Source: CAIPAT01 sp041665605
Lineage (GTDB): Bacteria; Verrucomicrobiota; Lentisphaeria; Victivallales; Victivallaceae
DNA: 64,000 nucleotides
Direction of reading: 5' to 3'
Assembly (NCBI GenBank): GCA_041665605.1
Contig: JBAYIO010000010.1
Coordinates: forward strand, 13,669-77,668
In this document: piece by piece, positions 52,967-60,888 of the stretch
How positions within the stretch are numbered: position 1 is the stretch's first letter
Layout of the letters: every line of letters starts with the position of its first letter
Notes under the pieces: model-generated
Databases searched by the model: none
Seen by the model: only the letters and a program-made list of their open reading frames with translations
What the model was told of the DNA's origin: nothing
Program-made: the position numbers and the translations under genes

Positions 52967-54991
52967 ATGAAAAAATCGGTGGAAATCAAAACTTTCGCTG
53001 TGGCCGGTCATTCCGGCGGCGGAAAAACCTCACTCTGCGACCTGATGCTGTTCAAAGCCAAAGCGGTTGAACGCTGCGGCAGTGTCGATCAGAAAACCAG
53101 CGTTTCCGATTACACGGCGGATGAACAGGAAAAACGATGTAGTATTTACTCGACCCCGTTGAATTGTGAATGGAAAGGCAATCAACTGTTTTTTATTGAT
53201 ACCCCCGGATACGGCGAATATATCGGAGAAACCACCGCCGCGCTGCATGCCTGCAACAGCGTGCTGATTGTTGTTGACGCGGTCGGCGGACTTGAAGTCG
53301 GCTGCGCCAAGGCGTGGAAGATGGCTGAAGAACTCAATCTGCCGCGTTTCGTGATTATCAACCGGATTGACCGGGAACGCGCGGATTTTAAGCGCGCCCT
53401 GGCCCAGATTCAGGAAGCTTACGGCAAGACCGTATGCGTTCCGCTGACGCTCCCCGTCGGCACGGAAGCCGGGTTTAAAAAAGTTGTAAACGTGCTCAGA
53501 GATACCGATATCCCCGCTGAAATCGCCGATGAGGCCGCCGCATACCGCGAGGCGCTGATGGATACGATTGCCGAATCGGATGAAAAATTGATGGAAAAAT
53601 ATCTTGACGGCGGCACTCTCACCGATGATGAAATCGCTTCAGGACTGAAGGCGGCGATCAAAAGCGGCAGCCTCGTTCCGGTCTTTGCCGGCAGCACGGC
53701 CAAAGATATCGGGATCACCGAACTGATGGACAGCATTGTCAGTCTGTTCCCGGATGCGGCGTCCAGGGAAATTGTTTTCGCCGACGGCGGCAAAATGCCG
53801 GTCAGCGATTCCGGCACCGGCATCGGCCTGGTCTTCAAGACGATTATTGACCCGTTTATCGGCCAGCTTACTTTCTTCAGAGTGCTTTCCGGAGTGTTCA
53901 CTGGTGAAAAAGACGTCCTCAATGTCTCCAAAGACGGCAAAGAGCGCTTCGGACAGTTGCTTATCATGAACGGCAAAGAGCAGAAACCCGTGACGGATGC
54001 CGGGCCGGGCTGCATTGTGGCGGTCGCCAAACTCAAAGACACCCATATTTCCAACACGCTGGCGACCGCGCCGGGAGTCAAACCGCTGCCGGTCATCGTC
54101 TTCCCCAGACCGGTCATGTCCTATGCCATTTCCGCGGCGAAAAGCGGCGAGGAGGACAAGATCGCGTCCGGACTGCACAAGATTGCCGAAACCGATCCCA
54201 CCGTGACTTATAAGCGGCATGACGAAACTCATGAATCGCTGCTGACCGGCATGGGCGACCAGCATCTCGGCAATGTCGTTAAGAAGCTGAAGGATGTTTA
54301 CAAGGTGGAAGTCCATCTCTCCACGCCGAAGATTCCTTACCGGGAAACCATCACCGCCAACGGCGAAGGCCATTACCGCCATAAAAAGCAGTCCGGCGGC
54401 CACGGCCAGTTCGGCGAAGTCGCCCTGCGCATGTCATTCAATGACGCCGGCTACGAATTCGTCAATGATGTTGTCGGCGGCGCGATTCCGAGAAACTTCA
54501 TCCCCGCGGTTGAAAAGGGGATCAACGAAGCCATGACCGTCGGCCCCCTGGCCGGCTGCGTCGTCGAAAAAATCAAGGTCTCGGTGTATGACGGCAAATT
54601 CCACGCGGTGGACTCCTCCGAAATGGCGTTCAAGATCGCCGCCCGCATGGCTTTCCGCGAGGCCATGGCGCAAGCCCGCCCGGTGCTGCTGGAACCCATC
54701 ATGAAGGTGCGGATCGCCATTCCCGACCATTACATGGGCGACATCACCGGCGACCTCAATCACAAGCGCGGACGCATACTGGGCATGGAAGCCGACGCCG
54801 GCCTGGAAGTGGTCAATGCCGAGATTCCGCTGGCGGAAATGTCCAAGTACGCCACCGAACTACGCAGCATGACCCAGGGCCGCGGACTGTTCGAAATGGA
54901 GTTCAGCCGTTACGAGCAGGTCCCCGCCAATGTCGCCAACGACATCATTACAAAGTATCAGTCTGAAAGACAGCATCACGAAGAAGAATAG
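52967..54991 (+). CDS. EF-G-like GTPase (EF-G2 type)
   Basis: This 674-residue protein is read from the ATG at 52967 after AAAGGGGAT; the frame is open 51 bases upstream but without a ribosome site. G1 is G-H-S-G-G-G-K-T, G3 is D-T-P-G-Y-G-E-Y and G4 is N-R-I-D, where canonical EF-G has NKxD. Domains II to V follow, including G-H-Y-R-H-K-K-Q-S-G-G-H-G-Q-F and R-G-R-I-L-G-M-E. It matches the EF-G-like paralogue group (such as Thermus EF-G-2), which is not the main elongation factor and has no agreed function. A second, canonical fusA is expected elsewhere. Confidence 0.85.
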   Translation: MKKSVEIKTFAVAGHSGGGKTSLCDLMLFKAKAVERCGSVDQKTSVSDYTADEQEKRCSIYSTPLNCEWKGNQLFFIDTPGYGEYIGETTAALHACNSVLIVVDAVGGLEVGCAKAWKMAEELNLPRFVIINRIDRERADFKRALAQIQEAYGKTVCVPLTLPVGTEAGFKKVVNVLRDTDIPAEIADEAAAYREALMDTIAESDEKLMEKYLDGGTLTDDEIASGLKAAIKSGSLVPVFAGSTAKDIGITELMDSIVSLFPDAASREIVFADGGKMPVSDSGTGIGLVFKTIIDPFIGQLTFFRVLSGVFTGEKDVLNVSKDGKERFGQLLIMNGKEQKPVTDAGPGCIVAVAKLKDTHISNTLATAPGVKPLPVIVFPRPVMSYAISAAKSGEEDKIASGLHKIAETDPTVTYKRHDETHESLLTGMGDQHLGNVVKKLKDVYKVEVHLSTPKIPYRETITANGEGHYRHKKQSGGHGQFGEVALRMSFNDAGYEFVNDVVGGAIPRNFIPAVEKGINEAMTVGPLAGCVVEKIKVSVYDGKFHAVDSSEMAFKIAARMAFREAMAQARPVLLEPIMKVRIAIPDHYMGDITGDLNHKRGRILGMEADAGLEVVNAEIPLAEMSKYATELRSMTQGRGLFEMEFSRYEQVPANVANDIITKYQSERQHHEEE

Positions 54992-55005
54992 TCCCGAACC
55001 TCACC

Positions 55006-55029
55006 GGCGTCCGCCCCCCGGCGGATGCC
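55006..55029 (+). terminator. Hairpin after the EF-G2 gene
   Basis: GGCGTCCGCC and GGCGGATGCC form a 10-bp stem with one G-T pair and a CCCC loop, 14 bases past the stop. No T run follows. The stem closely resembles the one after the Sel1 gene at 56169. Confidence 0.45.
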
Positions 55030-55076
55030 GCGATTTCCTCCTGAGAGCGCCGGTCGTCCGACCGGATTTATGTCTT

Positions 55077-55109
55077 AGGAGCTGTAAAGGTTATTTCTTT
55101 ACAGCTCCT
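55077..55109 (+). terminator. Intrinsic terminator before the Sel1-repeat gene
   Basis: AGGAGCTGTAAAG and CTTTACAGCTCCT form a perfect 13-bp stem with a 7-nt loop. It is placed 85 bases past the EF-G2 stop and 38 before the next ATG, so it may instead be a leader structure of the Sel1 gene. The T run is minimal (CCTTAAT). Confidence 0.5.
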
Positions 55110-55147
55110 TAATCACGGAACACTCTGATTTTTAAGGAGAAAGTAAA

Positions 55148-56158
55148 ATGCGTAAGAATCTGGTAATTTTAGTATTGCTGGTGATTGGTCTTTGCCCCGG
55201 TCATGCTTTTGGCGCGGGCGCGGAAGACTACCGCAAAGCGGCCGGAGAGGGAGATGCTAAATCACAGTATGAACTCGGTAAATGTTATGAATTCGCCAAT
55301 GGCGTGGCGAAAGATCCGGTGAAGGCGGTTGAATGGTACCGTAAATCCGCCGAAAACGGGTATGCGACGGGACAGCTTGCTCTCGGTTTGTGTTATGAAA
55401 CGGGCAAGGGCACGGGAAAAGACCCGGTGAAAGCGGTTGAATGGTACCGCAAAGCCGCGGAACAGGGCAACGAGTGGGCGCAGCTCTCGCTCGGATCTTG
55501 TTATAAGAGAGGTGAAGGCGTGGAGGCGGACCCGGTGAAAGCCGTGGAATGGTTTCGTAAATCAGCCGAAAAGGGAGTGGCGCCGGCACAAAAAAATCTT
55601 GGGCTGTGCTATGCCCTCGGCGAAGGGGTCACCGGAAATATAGAGAAAGCCGTTGAATGGTTCCGCAAAGCCGCGGATCAGGGCAATGCGGATGCGCAGT
55701 ATAATCTCGGATACTGCTATGCAAACGGCGCCGGCGTCGAAAAAGACATGGCTGAAGCAGCCAGATGGTATCAGAAAGCCGCCGAACAGGGGGATGCGAA
55801 CGCGCAGTTCATGCTCGGCGCCTGCTATGAAAGCGGCGAGGGCGCAGCTCAAAACCAGGTTGAAGCGGTCAAATGGTACCGCAAATCCGCCGAACAGGGC
55901 AATCCGTTCGCACAGCACAATATGGGAATCTACTATGCAACCGGCAACGGCGTCGAAAAAGACATGGCCGAGGCGGTCAAATGGACCCGCAAATCCGCCG
56001 AACAGGGCGTTGCGAACGCACAGTACAATCTCGGCAGTTTCTATATCAACGGCGATGGCGTCGCCAAAGACTCCGCCGAAGGCGTGAAATGGTATCAGAA
56101 GGCTGCGGAACAGGGACATGAATTAGCCCAAAAAGAACTGAAATCGTTAGGCAAGTAA
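55148..56158 (+). CDS. Secreted Sel1-repeat (SLR) protein
   Basis: This 336-residue protein has a signal peptide (residues 1-22, ending G-H-A-F-G-A). The remainder is eight 36-residue Sel1 repeats, each of the form A-Q-x-x-L-G-x-C-Y-x-x-G-x-G-V-x-K-D-x-x-[EK]-A-V-x-W-Y-R-K-[AS]-A-E-x-G-[ND]. Such alpha/alpha solenoids are protein-interaction scaffolds, here in the periplasm or outside. AAGGAG precedes the ATG. The repeats are very alike (for example K-A-V-E-W-Y-R-K repeated), pointing to recent expansion. Partner proteins are unknown. Confidence 0.9.
   Translation: MRKNLVILVLLVIGLCPGHAFGAGAEDYRKAAGEGDAKSQYELGKCYEFANGVAKDPVKAVEWYRKSAENGYATGQLALGLCYETGKGTGKDPVKAVEWYRKAAEQGNEWAQLSLGSCYKRGEGVEADPVKAVEWFRKSAEKGVAPAQKNLGLCYALGEGVTGNIEKAVEWFRKAADQGNADAQYNLGYCYANGAGVEKDMAEAARWYQKAAEQGDANAQFMLGACYESGEGAAQNQVEAVKWYRKSAEQGNPFAQHNMGIYYATGNGVEKDMAEAVKWTRKSAEQGVANAQYNLGSFYINGDGVAKDSAEGVKWYQKAAEQGHELAQKELKSLGK
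55235..56130 (+). repeat. Eight tandem 108-bp coding repeats
   Basis: The Sel1 units follow one another with a strict 108-base (36-codon) period and high nucleotide similarity around the A-V-E-W-Y-R-K segment. Such arrays can expand or contract by recombination. Confidence 0.85.
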
Positions 56159-56168
56159 CCTGGCCTTC

Positions 56169-56200
56169 CGGCATCCGCCCCCGTGCGGATGCCGCTTTTT
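56169..56200 (+). terminator. Intrinsic terminator of the Sel1 gene
   Basis: CGGCATCCGC and GCGGATGCCG form a perfect 10-bp stem with a 6-nt loop, followed by CTTTTT. Confidence 0.85.
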
Positions 56201-56354
56201 CAGTTGGGTTTAATGCCTCGATTCTTAGGGCCGCTTTATGTCATTGTTCTTATTTCCATCCATCAGCGCGTACAAGTTCGGGCGCAATGCTCTGAGGCTT
56301 AGCCCGGGTGGAGACTGAACGAAAGCAGAAACGGTATTTCACAGACCATAAAAA

Positions 56355-56383
56355 ACCGGAACAGATTTTAAGTCTGTTCCGGT
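56355..56383 (-). terminator. Intrinsic terminator of the secretin pair
   Basis: ACCGGAACAGA and TCTGTTCCGGT form a perfect 11-bp stem with a 7-nt loop. On the minus strand it is followed by TTTT, so it ends the 56407 gene. The stretch 56201-56354 between this and the Sel1 terminator shows no gene or known RNA. Confidence 0.8.
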
Positions 56384-56406
56384 ATATTTAGAGCGGGAGC
56401 AAATAA

Positions 56407-58398
56407 TCAAAGCTTGCCGTCAGCCCAGAGCTGCTGGAAGCCCCAGGAGTTCTTCCCGCCGGCGTCATTGATATCATCTTTTAGTTTTCTGACATCGCCC
56501 TGAATGCCGTCTTTAATCCTGGTATCGGGCTTAATGGCGGTGCATTCCGCGACCAGTACCAGTTGCGACAGTTTGGTGGATTCAGATTCCGTGGAAAACA
56601 GCCAGCCGATGAACGGGAGGTCTTTAATGAACGGCGCACCGCCGACACTGCGGACTACATCGCGCTTTTCGAGTCCGCCGATATAGAACTGATTGGCATC
56701 GTTGCTGATCATGATCTTGGTCTGAACGGTGTTGCTTTTCGCAATACGCGGAGTGCCGTTGGAATTCCAGCCGATCAGCGAATCGTTGTTCATGGTGACT
56801 TCCATGATGGTCTGATCCTCGCAGACCGACGGACGCATGGTGATCTTGAATCCGTATGCATTAGGCGCGGCTTTAGTCACAATCTGATAACCTTTATACA
56901 GAGTCATGTTCGTGTCGGTAACCCAGCCGGTCTGCTCCACCCAGTTATAGTTGTAATAATATGCGGGGACGGCAGTGGAGGCGGTATTGTAGTTTTGATC
57001 CAATGTAACATTGGCGGTACCGACGTCCACGAATTTTTCAAGCTTGAATCCGCCGGCTTCGATTTCCTGGCCGAAACTCCCGCTGCCTTTGACAAAGGTA
57101 ATGCTCGTATTAGTCAACTGCAAGTAATATCTGACCAGGCTGCTGCCGGGAACTGTGGTTTTCACTACCGTAAAACAGGCTTTGCCGGAAGTGTCGGGAC
57201 CGGAAAAATCGATTTTGGTGCCGTTGGTGTCATAAGCCTTAATGCGGTAATAATCTTTACTGTTGCCGGCATACGGATTCGAATAAGGCGGAACCCCGGC
57301 AGTACCGGAAAGTACGAACTTCTGATAGGTAAGCGCCTGGTATTCCGCCCCGATAGTCTGGTCAGGGATCTTATTGCCGTATTGCTCATTAAAAATATTG
57401 GTTTTTCTTTCGATCGTTCCGGAACGTTCATTTTTCACCGCAAGGTCGCCGGTGGTTAAAACGCGGGCTTTGCCTTTGGCGGTCAGAAAGTCCAGATACT
57501 TGGAATTCCATTTCGGATTGAAGTTGAGAAACTGAGACTTGGATGAGCCGCTCTGGTTGACGCCGCCGGAATAAGTCGAAGACCAGTTGCTGCGATAACG
57601 TCCGCCGGTTGATAAAATATCCGAACCTTCGTTGTTTTTCCAGGACTGGAAGTCAGCGCCGATTTTTCCGTCATTTTCAGAATATATTTCATAAACAGAG
57701 TATTTGACGGAAACTTCGTTATTGGGCACGTCGTATTGTTTGAGCATATACTCAATGTTCTTCCTGGAATATGACGGAGTGTAGAAGAATACGCAGTTCA
57801 GCAGCGGATCATAAACGACGGTATCTTTGCCCTGCTGCAGTTCAAGATTGTCGCCGGGAATGTCCGAGCCGACCTTCTTGATCATATCCGCCAGCATTCT
57901 CGCGGAAGTATATGACGGGAAATAGAAGTATCTTTTCTGCCCGGAAGAGGAGGTCATTTCCGGCTGGTCGAGTGTCGCGACGATTTCGTCGATGCTCATT
58001 CCGTTGATGTGTTCCTTGAAGCGGAATTCTTCAGCGGAAACCAGCAGAATACCGGTTCCGTCGTTCAGTTTGGCGCATTCAACCGTGGTATTGTCCTGAT
58101 TCACCCGCAAAGACTGCACCGCGGTACGGATGTACGGACGCATTTCGTAGGGAGATGCGTGTTTAAGCATGTAAGTTTTGGTGACCACATAAGGGTCGTT
58201 GTTATCACGGAGAAAATGCACCTGGTCAGTATCATTTTCCAGATTTAACCGGATTTGAGCATCAATCAGCGTGTCAAGATAAGGCCTTGAAGGATTTACG
58301 TTATTGGCCCGCGAAGTCGGCATCTGCTGAACAAGCTGTCCGTAACCGGCGATGGCCGCCACCGTCAGCACAGAAGTAATTAACCATTTCAGTTTCAT
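56407..58398 (-). CDS. Secretin-family protein (first of a pair)
   Basis: This 663-residue protein has a signal peptide (residues 1-20, M-K-L-K-W-L-I-T-S). The N-terminal part contains N-domain-like segments (Y-F-Y-F-P-S-Y-T-S-A-R-M-L-A-D-M-I; Y-D-P-L-L-N-C-V-F-F-Y). The C-terminal part carries the secretin signature G-G-L-E-K-R-D-V-V-R-S near the end, then F-I-K-D-L-P-F-I-G-W-L-F and Q-L-V-L-V-A-E-C. These patterns fit GspD/PilQ-type outer-membrane secretins, which form gated channels. It begins 20 bases past the second secretin gene. No assembly ATPase, inner-membrane platform or pilotin gene is nearby. Whether it secretes protein or extrudes pseudopili is not known. Confidence 0.75.
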   Translation of the reverse strand: MKLKWLITSVLTVAAIAGYGQLVQQMPTSRANNVNPSRPYLDTLIDAQIRLNLENDTDQVHFLRDNNDPYVVTKTYMLKHASPYEMRPYIRTAVQSLRVNQDNTTVECAKLNDGTGILLVSAEEFRFKEHINGMSIDEIVATLDQPEMTSSSGQKRYFYFPSYTSARMLADMIKKVGSDIPGDNLELQQGKDTVVYDPLLNCVFFYTPSYSRKNIEYMLKQYDVPNNEVSVKYSVYEIYSENDGKIGADFQSWKNNEGSDILSTGGRYRSNWSSTYSGGVNQSGSSKSQFLNFNPKWNSKYLDFLTAKGKARVLTTGDLAVKNERSGTIERKTNIFNEQYGNKIPDQTIGAEYQALTYQKFVLSGTAGVPPYSNPYAGNSKDYYRIKAYDTNGTKIDFSGPDTSGKACFTVVKTTVPGSSLVRYYLQLTNTSITFVKGSGSFGQEIEAGGFKLEKFVDVGTANVTLDQNYNTASTAVPAYYYNYNWVEQTGWVTDTNMTLYKGYQIVTKAAPNAYGFKITMRPSVCEDQTIMEVTMNNDSLIGWNSNGTPRIAKSNTVQTKIMISNDANQFYIGGLEKRDVVRSVGGAPFIKDLPFIGWLFSTESESTKLSQLVLVAECTAIKPDTRIKDGIQGDVRKLKDDINDAGGKNSWGFQQLWADGKL

Positions 58399-58418
58399 AA
58401 TTTTTCCTTTCCTTAATA

Positions 58419-60044
58419 TTATTTCTTTTGGATATTGTTTGCCGCATCTTTACCCAGAAAAACGCTGGCCGGGGAGATGTTTGCATTCGTCGTTGTGGCT
58501 TGATTTGACGCGTTGTTTGCGGCCTTGGGGGATTTCTCAATTGTGATCTCGGTATTTACCGGAGGACATTTGTGCGAACCTTCGCCGGGACTGGCCAGAG
58601 CAGCCTTGATGGCGTCTTCCTCTTTGCCCATTTCTGTCGCGGAAATCACCCTTCTGACAAACGGAGAAAGCGAAGATTCCGGATGCACCAGTTGCGCGTC
58701 CGCGGAAACAAAGTAGAACGTTCTGTCTTTAACGGTAGTCTCGGTGCTGAAAAGATATTTGACATAAGGAATATCACAAAGAAATGGAATCCCGATGGTC
58801 TCGGTAGTATTGGATTCAAGGCTCCATGACGCCAGCATTTTCTCGGTTTTGAAGGCCAGAGTTATATCCGAAGTCACGTTGCCGTATTCGGTAAGTTCGT
58901 CGCCGACGTTATTGCGCTCGACAACATTGTTGGTCGTGATGTTGTAGTTGAAGATGACTGCTCCCGAGAGCAGCTTCTCATAAGCTTCGCGGTTGAATTC
59001 CAGCTCGCCGTTTTTGCCGATACGGTCCTGCGGACTGTGGAAGCAGATGGTCGGGCCTTTCACCACCATGTTCATCGCGGTATTGGCGCCGACGACCACC
59101 GATGTGCGGTCGTTATCGCTTTTTATGATATTCTGATACTGCGGAGCAAAATTTACCGTGTAGGACGCGCTTTCATTGTTAATTACCGTCAAACTGGCTG
59201 TAGAGGACAGTTTAGCCAGGCCGGACTGCTGCAGCACTCTGACAAAACTCATGTCAAACTGCGGCGCGACAAAAAATCCGCCAAACGAGTAGGAGACGTT
59301 GCTGAATGCTTCAAGCCCTTTCTGAAACAGAGAATTCGATACCGCGTCCGTGCTGAGAAAATTCAAGGATTCCAGGCCGGCGGAGAACATATTCAGTCCG
59401 GGACCGTTTTTCCATGCCAGATAGTCAATCCCGATATCGCGGAGAGTGCTTTCTCTGACTTCAAATACGTTAATGTTAATATTAATCTGCGGAACCGGGC
59501 GGTCAAACCGCTGCACCCAGGTCAGCAGATCCCCGGAGTCGGACGGCGAGTCTTTCCAGAAGATTATGTTGGAATCAGGATTCCGGTAAACCTGACCGTC
59601 TCCGCTCTTTACCGCGTTATTCAGCAGACCGACCATTTCTTCGGTAGAACGATATTTCGGTTTATAGGCATAACGGAAAATACCGGTGCCTTCGATCAGA
59701 GACCCGTCAGAGTCTCTTACTCCGGGCCGGTCAAACTTCTGAATCATGTCATCAACGTAAGGCATCATTTCCGGAGGCGTTGTAACCACCAGGAAAAACT
59801 CTTTTCTTGGTTTGTAGTTCAATCTCTCCACGCTGGACTGTATGTCATACCGTTTCACCGCGCCAAGCACCCACGGCACCAGGTCGTCAGCCCGCATATA
59901 TTTAAGTTCATAAACTTTGGTAACCATATACGGTTGCGCGTCGTCTTGTTTGAAGCGGATTTTTTTGACCTTTTCTGCAAGCAGGCCGCCGCATTGCATC
60001 AGCATTAATGCAGTAACTGCGGCCAGTAACCATTTTTTTCTCAT
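58419..60044 (-). CDS. Secretin-family protein (second of a pair)
   Basis: This 541-residue protein is read from the ATG at 60044, 6 bases after GGAAGGA; five codons upstream are unlikely. The signal peptide spans about 1-24 (ends L-L-A-E). It has N-domain-like segments (T-K-V-Y-E-L-K-Y-M-R-A-D-D-L-V-P-W-V; P-D-S-N-I-I-F-W-K-D). The core is secretin-like: V-F-E-V-R-E-S-T-L-R-D-I-G-I-D, S-T-A-S-L-T-V-I-N-N-E-S-A, I-T-L-A-F-K-T-E, then G-I-P-F-L-C-D-I-P-Y-V-K-Y-L-F. A C-terminal low-complexity tail (A-N-N-A-S-N-Q-A-T-T) follows. It probably forms or joins an outer-membrane ring with the neighbouring secretin. Two inverted repeats lie upstream. Confidence 0.75.
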   Translation of the reverse strand: MRKKWLLAAVTALMLMQCGGLLAEKVKKIRFKQDDAQPYMVTKVYELKYMRADDLVPWVLGAVKRYDIQSSVERLNYKPRKEFFLVVTTPPEMMPYVDDMIQKFDRPGVRDSDGSLIEGTGIFRYAYKPKYRSTEEMVGLLNNAVKSGDGQVYRNPDSNIIFWKDSPSDSGDLLTWVQRFDRPVPQINININVFEVRESTLRDIGIDYLAWKNGPGLNMFSAGLESLNFLSTDAVSNSLFQKGLEAFSNVSYSFGGFFVAPQFDMSFVRVLQQSGLAKLSSTASLTVINNESASYTVNFAPQYQNIIKSDNDRTSVVVGANTAMNMVVKGPTICFHSPQDRIGKNGELEFNREAYEKLLSGAVIFNYNITTNNVVERNNVGDELTEYGNVTSDITLAFKTEKMLASWSLESNTTETIGIPFLCDIPYVKYLFSTETTVKDRTFYFVSADAQLVHPESSLSPFVRRVISATEMGKEEDAIKAALASPGEGSHKCPPVNTEITIEKSPKAANNASNQATTTNANISPASVFLGKDAANNIQKK

Positions 60045-60086
60045 TTGAAATCCTTCCATTTCTTTTTTTACTTCTGTTCTTACATA

Positions 60087-60121
60087 GTGATAACATTATC
60101 ACACAATAATTAGGATTGTGT
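60087..60121. promoter_or_regulatory. Two inverted repeats upstream of the secretin pair
   Basis: GTGATAA-CA-TTATCAC (60087-60102) and ACACAAT-N7-ATTGTGT (60101-60121) are perfect inverted repeats, 43 to 77 bases upstream of the secretin start on the minus strand. The minus-strand TGTGATAAT within them has the form of an extended -10 element. A regulator-binding site over the promoter is plausible. Confidence 0.45.
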
Positions 60122-60298
60122 TAGGGCAAAATTTGATTTGCTTTAGAAAAATGAGAGGAAAAGCAGTTTAAGGTTTTAAATCAATTAGCCGGAGATGAAA
60201 GCAAAAGCTTACACAAGACAAACAATTCAAAAATTTTGCAAGATAGAAATGTCTATAAAATTTACGGGAAGATTAAGTCCGATGCCATTCGGTTTTGA

Positions 60299-60871
60299 TT
60301 AAGCTGTCAGTGCGCGGCGTATGGCGGCGGCGGAAACAAATTGATGGGAATTCCAGCCATGCCGTATTCCGGCCTGGATGTTGTCCGGCCGGTCATCAAC
60401 GTAAAAGCAAGGTTTTCCGTACCGTGCTTCAAATGCTTCATACATTGCAGCGCCGGGCTTTCTGGCATTGACTTTGAAGCTGAAAATGCCGCCGGTGACC
60501 AGATTGGCAAAAGACAGTTTGCGGTACACTTCCAGTAAATGAATTTTGGAAGTATCGGAAAAAAACACCAGCCGGTAGCCGGACGCGACCAGTTCCGGCA
60601 TTAATTCAGACATGCCGTCCATATCGCCGCCGAGAATTATATTCCAGCCGTCAATCATTTCATCGTCGGTAAATCTGCCGCCGGTGGCCGCGCGGAATTC
60701 CGCCAGCCATGCTTTGTCATCAATCAAGCCGCATTCAAACTTCTCTATGGCATGCAGAAATTTTACCGGAATCTCCGAAATGCTGCTGAATCCGAAATAG
60801 CTGCAGCACAAGTCATGGCGGATATTCAGGCAGACGCCTCCGATGTCGAGGGCTATTATTTTTTCACTCAC
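60299..60871 (-). CDS. HAD-superfamily phosphatase
   Basis: This 190-residue protein is read from the GTG at 60871, 6 bases after GGAGAG; a TTG two codons upstream is possible. HAD motif I is A-L-D-I-G-G-V-C, motif II is V-F-F-S-D-T-S, motif III holds the Lys of N-A-R-K-P-G, and motif IV is F-Y-V-D-D-R-P-D-N. The compact helical cap is like that of YihX-type sugar-phosphate phosphatases (subfamily IA). The substrate is unknown. It lies 17 bases after the M24 peptidase stop, so the two are co-transcribed. Confidence 0.87.
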   Translation of the reverse strand: MSEKIIALDIGGVCLNIRHDLCCSYFGFSSISEIPVKFLHAIEKFECGLIDDKAWLAEFRAATGGRFTDDEMIDGWNIILGGDMDGMSELMPELVASGYRLVFFSDTSKIHLLEVYRKLSFANLVTGGIFSFKVNARKPGAAMYEAFEARYGKPCFYVDDRPDNIQAGIRHGWNSHQFVSAAAIRRALTA

Positions 60872-60888
60872 AATCAACTCTCCGTATT

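Noticed and set aside
56201..56354. Possible small RNA between the Sel1 and secretin terminators
   Set aside because: No promoter, conserved RNA motif or stable fold could be recognised by eye; both flanking hairpins are explained as terminators of the neighbouring genes.
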